Shown: in pieces, positions 6,055-8,710 of the stretch
How the letters are laid out: every line of letters starts with the position of its first letter
Numbering within the stretch: the first letter of the stretch is position 1
NCBI GenBank assembly: GCA_905236585.1
Contig: CAJOQZ010000028.1
Span: 1-8,710 of the forward strand
DNA from: an uncultured Lachnospiraceae bacterium
GTDB lineage: Bacteria; Bacillota; Clostridia; Lachnospirales; Lachnospiraceae
Length of the DNA stretch: 8,710 nt
Reading direction: 5' to 3'
Translations under genes and position numbers: made by a program
The notes under the pieces: generated by a model
The model's database searches: none
Told to the model about the DNA's origin: nothing
What the model saw: the letters and a program-made list of their open reading frames with translations, nothing else

Positions 6055-6927
6055 TTATCGGGAAAGTTCATCTAATGCAAGTTTTAAGCATCCCATGATC
6101 CCCTGATCGTCGTTCAGGCTCGCCGGAACGATGTAAGAATCCATGTCCTCAAGTTCCGCCGCCTTGATATAGCCCTTCAGCATCTCGGTCGTCTTTTTGC
6201 GGATCAGCGGGAACAACTGCTCCTGATGCATGATGCCTCCGCCTAAGATAATCCGCTGCGGAGAGAGGATCATAATGCAGTTGACCATCGCCTGCGCGAT
6301 ATAATACGCCTCAAGATCCCAAACCTCGTCGCGGTCAGCCAGTTCTACGCCCTTAGCGCCCCAGCGCTCTTCCACTGCCGGACCCGCCGCAAAGCCTTCG
6401 AAGCAGTTCCGATGGAACGGGCAGTGTCCCTTGTACGCATCATCTTCCCTCGGTGTAAGCAGCATATGCCCCGCTTCCGGGTGCATCATGCCGTGAACCA
6501 GATTGCCGCCGGAAATGATGCCCGCGCCGACGCCGGTTCCGATCGTAAAATATACCGCGTCCGTCAGACCCTTCGCGTCGCCGTACGTCACTTCGCCAAG
6601 CAATGAGCCGTTCACGTCCGTATCAAATCCTACGGGAACCCCCAGTGCCTTTTTCGCCGCGCCGACCACGTCGACATTCGCCCAGCCCGGCTTCGGCGTC
6701 GTAGTGATATAGCCGTAAGTCGACGACTGGCGGTTCAGATCCACGGGTCCGAAGCACGCAATCCCCAGCGCCTCAATATTCTTGTCCTTAAAATAGTCCA
6801 TGCACGCCGACAGCGTCTCCTCCGGCTTCGTCGTCGGTATGGACGTCTGCTCGAAAATCTTGCCGGTCTCATCGCCTAAAGCGCAGACCATCTTGGTTCC
6901 CCCTGCTTCCAATGCTCCTAAAGTCAT
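6055..6927 (-). CDS. scrK: ROK-family fructokinase
   Basis: This 290-residue kinase phosphorylates fructose to fructose-6-phosphate with ATP (family knowledge). GALEAGGTKMVCALG (4-18) is the N-terminal phosphate-binding motif and FTIGTGVGAGI (127-137) the second ATP motif. D104 in FDTDVNGSLLGE is the expected catalytic base. HPEAGHM (149-155) with GHCPFHRNC (167-175) gives the zinc-binding set H154, C169, H172, C175 of ROK proteins, followed by EGFAAGPAVEERWG. ITTTPKPGW and FGPVDL, together with the lack of an N-terminal HTH, point to the ScrK/GmuE fructokinase branch rather than a ROK repressor or NagC type. Length is normal. ATG 6927 has an AGGGGG site 8 nt upstream. It lies between the SRP RNA gene and the GH13_4 operon, with its own terminator. 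Mannose or glucose as substrate is not excluded. Confidence 0.85.
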   Translation of the reverse strand: MTLGALEAGGTKMVCALGDETGKIFEQTSIPTTKPEETLSACMDYFKDKNIEALGIACFGPVDLNRQSSTYGYITTTPKPGWANVDVVGAAKKALGVPVGFDTDVNGSLLGEVTYGDAKGLTDAVYFTIGTGVGAGIISGGNLVHGMMHPEAGHMLLTPREDDAYKGHCPFHRNCFEGFAAGPAVEERWGAKGVELADRDEVWDLEAYYIAQAMVNCIMILSPQRIILGGGIMHQEQLFPLIRKKTTEMLKGYIKAAELEDMDSYIVPASLNDDQGIMGCLKLALDELSR

Positions 6928-7013
6928 TGCCGTTCCCCCTTTGCGTTATATGTTTTGAGCCAAAAAATGTATGGTTTGCCGTATTCCCGAAGGAATCCCT
7001 GCATTTACAAAAA
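6928..7013 (-). promoter_or_regulatory. Leader region of the fructokinase gene
   Basis: On the minus strand this 86-bp gap holds a T5 run directly after the SRP closing helix, a short ATTCC-TTCG-GGAAT hairpin, a possible -10 TATAAC with only a weak -35 (CATACA, 17 bp spacing), and the RBS AGGGGG. A separate kinase promoter here is tentative. Read-through from the SRP promoter is the alternative. Confidence 0.35.
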
Positions 7014-7281
7014 TACCGAGCATCCCGCTTCGAATCATAAAACGATGGACGTTACCGATAAGGCAAACTCAGCCCCGGCTACCTCACGGCACCCGGAAAA
7101 TCCCGCTTAGTGCTGCTTTGTTCCCAACCTGACACGGTTCACGGGCATCCGTCGCGTAAGACCCGAACCTCAACGTCGCACTTAAAGGGCGGCTCCACCC
7201 CTTTATGACCCTCTGCGAAATATCACCCCGGCTATAGCGGATTGCCGGTACAGGGTACCGCTGACACCCCGGCTGCTCGGA
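7014..7281 (-). ncRNA. ffs: Signal recognition particle RNA, large bacterial type (scRNA)
   Basis: About 268 nt, close to the 271-nt scRNA of Bacillus. On the minus strand the ends pair (CCGAGCA at 7280-7274 with TGCTCGG at 7022-7016) and a T5 run follows. The 5' part contains the Alu-domain signature GGTACCCTGTACC...GCAATCCGCTATAGC. The S domain near 7130-7107 has GTGTCAGG, a GGAA tetraloop and AGCAGC, the universal Ffh-binding hairpin. Compared with the common CAGGTCC-GGAA-GGAAGCAG, the stem here is TTG/CAA, a compensatory change. The RNA joins Ffh to deliver ribosomes making membrane and secreted proteins to FtsY. It has its own promoter immediately upstream. 5' and 3' ends are estimated from the closing helix to within a few bases. 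Confidence 0.93.
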
Positions 7282-7286
7282 CTTTT

Positions 7287-7316
7287 ATTTTATCCTATCT
7301 TATACGTGGATGTCAA
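7287..7316 (-). promoter_or_regulatory. Promoter of the SRP RNA gene
   Basis: A consensus -35 TTGACA (7316-7311) is followed after 18 bp by -10 TAAAAT (7292-7287); ATAAAA with 17 bp is an equivalent reading. Expected transcription start is about 7280, in agreement with the 5' end of the closing helix. The -35 box starts 5 bp past the stop codon of the sortase gene. Confidence 0.75.
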
Positions 7317-7321
7317 TGCGG

Positions 7322-8470
7322 TTAGTCGATTCTTTTTGCCACAAGAAACAGGCGCCCGTCCTGCACGTAGTCGTTACAGGTGGAAAGCGTCAGTATCTCA
7401 TCCGGCGTGGCGCTGCTTAAATCCACATGGTCGTCAAAAACCGAAAGGTTGTTCACATGGTTGACAAAGGCGTCCCATTCGGCGCGGTTGCCCGCCTGGA
7501 TAAAATTATAATAGCGGTAGCCGCCCGCGTCCTGATACTCCACTTCAGACAGGCAGACGGCGACGATCTCGTAGGTGCGGTATTCATAGATCGTGTTAAA
7601 CGCGACCGAGCGGTGTTCGTTGTAATATTCCTCGTCGAGATAGTTGTCGAGGTTTCCGAACATTGTTTCGTTGCGCATATTGTGTCCGTAAATGATCGTA
7701 TTCGTCGTCGGATTGACGATATCGCTGCGGTAGTCCACGAAGAGCGTTCCGGCGGTCAGGTCGCTACCGTCGAAGCCCCGGCGCAGATAGTAGTCATTGT
7801 CGCTTTCTCTCTGCATGACCGGATAATCTATGTTCGTTCCCGGAATTGTAATCCAGCCTGCCATTTCGTCATTTTGCGCATATAGTTCGGCGTACTCCGG
7901 CAAAACCTCCAATGTGCTCTCATCGATGATCTGCTCATGCCTGTAAGGATCGCGCAGGGCGGCGGCGCTCCCGTCGTCCGGAACGTCCGTCGCAATCCGT
8001 TCGTCCGCCTTGTCTTTTGCCTTTGCAGCGGCGCTCCCGGACTCGTTCGATGCGCTTGCGGCTACGCTGTTCTGCAGTTTTGCAATCTGGCGCGTCTCAT
8101 ATAGATTGTACGCCTCATTCACCGCGAAATACGCGAAAAGAACAACGGCAAACGCAGCGACGGCGATCCCCAGAAAACGCTGGTATTTGACACGTCCCTC
8201 CGCATCCTCAACAACTGCCTTGTCCACGAGCATCCCCTCGCTGCCTTGCGCAACGATGTCCGCCACATGATCGAAAAACTGCTCGCCGATGGGGCTGCGA
8301 AAAGTGATCTCGCCGTTGCGGATCATGTTGTACAGACGGACCGCCGTCTCCGGCTCGTGGATGTCGAGGCGCTCGTTGATTGCCTCGATCTTGCGGATGT
8401 CCTCCTGCGCGTCGCGGTAATCATGGAACGTATCAAATGTAAATTCTCCGATTGTGTAATGAGTTTCCAT
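7322..8470 (-). CDS. Class B sortase with long cytosolic N-terminal region
   Basis: With the start at ATG 8470 the protein has 382 residues. Sortases cut a sorting signal in surface proteins and link them to the cell wall or into pili. The catalytic set is clear: His263 in IIYGHNM, Cys365 in LTLSTCNDY and Arg373 in GRLFLVAKR. Class B features are the DNDYYLRRGFDG and GTLFVDYRSD blocks and the long segment between His and Cys. One membrane helix lies at about 99-117 (FLGIAVAAFAVVLFAYFAV), then an Ala/Lys/Asp-rich linker (about 135-175). The region before the helix, about 98 residues, is soluble and should be cytosolic; most SrtB proteins have the helix near residue 5-30. The frame is open further up (ATG 8503, ATG 8554), but a strong promoter (8505-8533) overlaps those starts, and AGGAG lies 11 nt before ATG 8470. 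No sorting-signal substrate is visible in the window. Confidence 0.85.
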   Translation of the reverse strand: METHYTIGEFTFDTFHDYRDAQEDIRKIEAINERLDIHEPETAVRLYNMIRNGEITFRSPIGEQFFDHVADIVAQGSEGMLVDKAVVEDAEGRVKYQRFLGIAVAAFAVVLFAYFAVNEAYNLYETRQIAKLQNSVAASASNESGSAAAKAKDKADERIATDVPDDGSAAALRDPYRHEQIIDESTLEVLPEYAELYAQNDEMAGWITIPGTNIDYPVMQRESDNDYYLRRGFDGSDLTAGTLFVDYRSDIVNPTTNTIIYGHNMRNETMFGNLDNYLDEEYYNEHRSVAFNTIYEYRTYEIVAVCLSEVEYQDAGGYRYYNFIQAGNRAEWDAFVNHVNNLSVFDDHVDLSSATPDEILTLSTCNDYVQDGRLFLVAKRID

Positions 8471-8504
8471 CGGCAGTATTGCTCCTGTTATTACGTCTTT
8501 CATT

Positions 8505-8533
8505 ATAATATGTCCGATATCGCTTTTTGTCAA
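8505..8533 (-). promoter_or_regulatory. Sigma-A-type promoter of the sortase gene
   Basis: The -35 TTGACA (8533-8528) is perfect, the -10 TATTAT (8510-8505) matches 5 of 6, and the spacer is exactly 17 bp. Transcription should start near 8498, leaving about 28 nt of leader containing AGGAG (8486-8482) ahead of ATG 8470. The local AT-rich patch in GC-rich surroundings supports an intergenic site. Confidence 0.7.
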
Positions 8534-8540
8534 ACAAAAA

Positions 8541-8624
8541 TGGGTGTCGCACATTTTGGGTGCGGGCGTATAGACGGGTTCCGGGTTTTGGGGGACTGTT
8601 TGGGTGTCGGATTTTGGGTTCGGC
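8541..8624. repeat. Imperfect direct repeat, two copies 60 bp apart
   Basis: TGGGTGTCGCACATTTTGGG at 8541-8560 (continuing TGCGGG) recurs as TGGGTGTCGGATTTTGGG at 8601-8618 (continuing TTCGG). The copies differ by a 2-nt deletion and a few substitutions. On the minus strand they translate as PAPKMCDTH and PNPKSDTQ, so they may be a repeated peptide motif or a simple DNA duplication. Confidence 0.45.
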
Positions 8625-8710
8625 TGCAGGGATGCGGGCGGTGCTTCGTTTGTCGTCGGCGGGGACTGGCGGTCTGCTATCGACGATGTCGGAGTCTCTG
8701 CTGCGGTAAC
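8555..8710 (-). other. Open, Pro/Thr/Ser-rich frame running off the window edge
   Basis: On the minus strand the frame of the sortase stays open from 8710 without a stop. Its translation is low-complexity (for example SPPTTNEAPPASLQPNPK and VPQNPEPVYTPAPK), like a linker of a surface or multi-domain protein. A second minus frame is also open. The stretch could be the end of an upstream gene, an N-terminal extension of the sortase, or GC-rich non-coding DNA; the window does not decide. No gene is called. Confidence 0.3.

Noticed and set aside
7014..7281. T-box or other riboswitch in the leader of the kinase gene
   Set aside because: The structured, GC-rich element is explained fully by SRP RNA: Alu-domain signature, GGAA Ffh-binding hairpin, closing helix and its own promoter.
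7427..7885. 152-codon plus-strand ORF opposite the sortase
   Set aside because: Antisense to the catalytic region of the sortase, Val/Arg-rich, no motif or ribosome binding site.
1..8710. CRISPR array, tRNA genes, integrase or toxin-antitoxin pair
   Set aside because: No regularly spaced repeats, no cloverleaf/TTCRA-type signature and no recombinase motif were seen; the lone XRE protein has no toxin partner next to it.

Overview
The window looks like chromosomal DNA of a Gram-positive clostridial Firmicute, probably Lachnospiraceae or a close relative (inference). The grounds are an SRP RNA of the large type with an Alu domain, purine-rich Shine-Dalgarno sites, sigma-A-like promoters, a class B sortase and a LacI/cre-type operator. 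All genes run on the minus strand except one small regulator, so the window is described here in the direction of transcription, from high to low coordinates.

Region A (8710-7322): a stretch open to the window edge with Pro/Thr/Ser-rich coding potential, then a strong promoter and a membrane-anchored class B sortase with an unusually long cytosolic N-terminal part. Region B (7316-7014): a promoter directly after the sortase stop and the SRP RNA gene. Region C (6927-2255): a sugar module. It holds a ROK-family fructokinase, a terminator whose loop also carries the -35 box of the next promoter, a LacI/cre-like operator over the start of transcription, a GH13_4 amylosucrase-like enzyme, a LacI-family repressor and a Cof-type HAD phosphatase. 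The last three are spaced 3 bp apart or overlap by 4 bp and should form one operon. The simplest reading is that the GH13_4 enzyme splits sucrose, transferring or hydrolysing the glucosyl unit, that the kinase phosphorylates the released fructose, and that the repressor controls the set. No sugar transporter is visible here.

Region D (2241-1919): a small XRE regulator on the plus strand. Between it and the next minus-strand gene lies a near-perfect 20-bp palindrome of TetR-operator type. Region E (1918-90): an apparently degraded or rearranged block. A DltD-like SGNH protein loses its C-terminal part, runs out of frame into the middle of an AMP-forming ligase (ANL superfamily), and that ligase loses its C-terminal end and continues in frame into the C-terminal half of a nitroreductase. 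Two junctions (near 1120 and 450) thus join three incomplete genes. They resemble the pieces of an acyl-activation/O-acylation (dlt-like) locus. An inverted repeat lies just beyond the last stop (26-76).

Region E and the XRE gene look clearly more AT-rich than regions A-C, suggesting a different history. No CRISPR array, tRNA, rRNA or complete mobile element was seen. I see no convincing new multi-gene defence or biosynthetic system. The most notable points are the three-gene mosaic, the compact terminator/promoter/operator between the kinase and the GH13_4 gene, and the architecture of the sortase.
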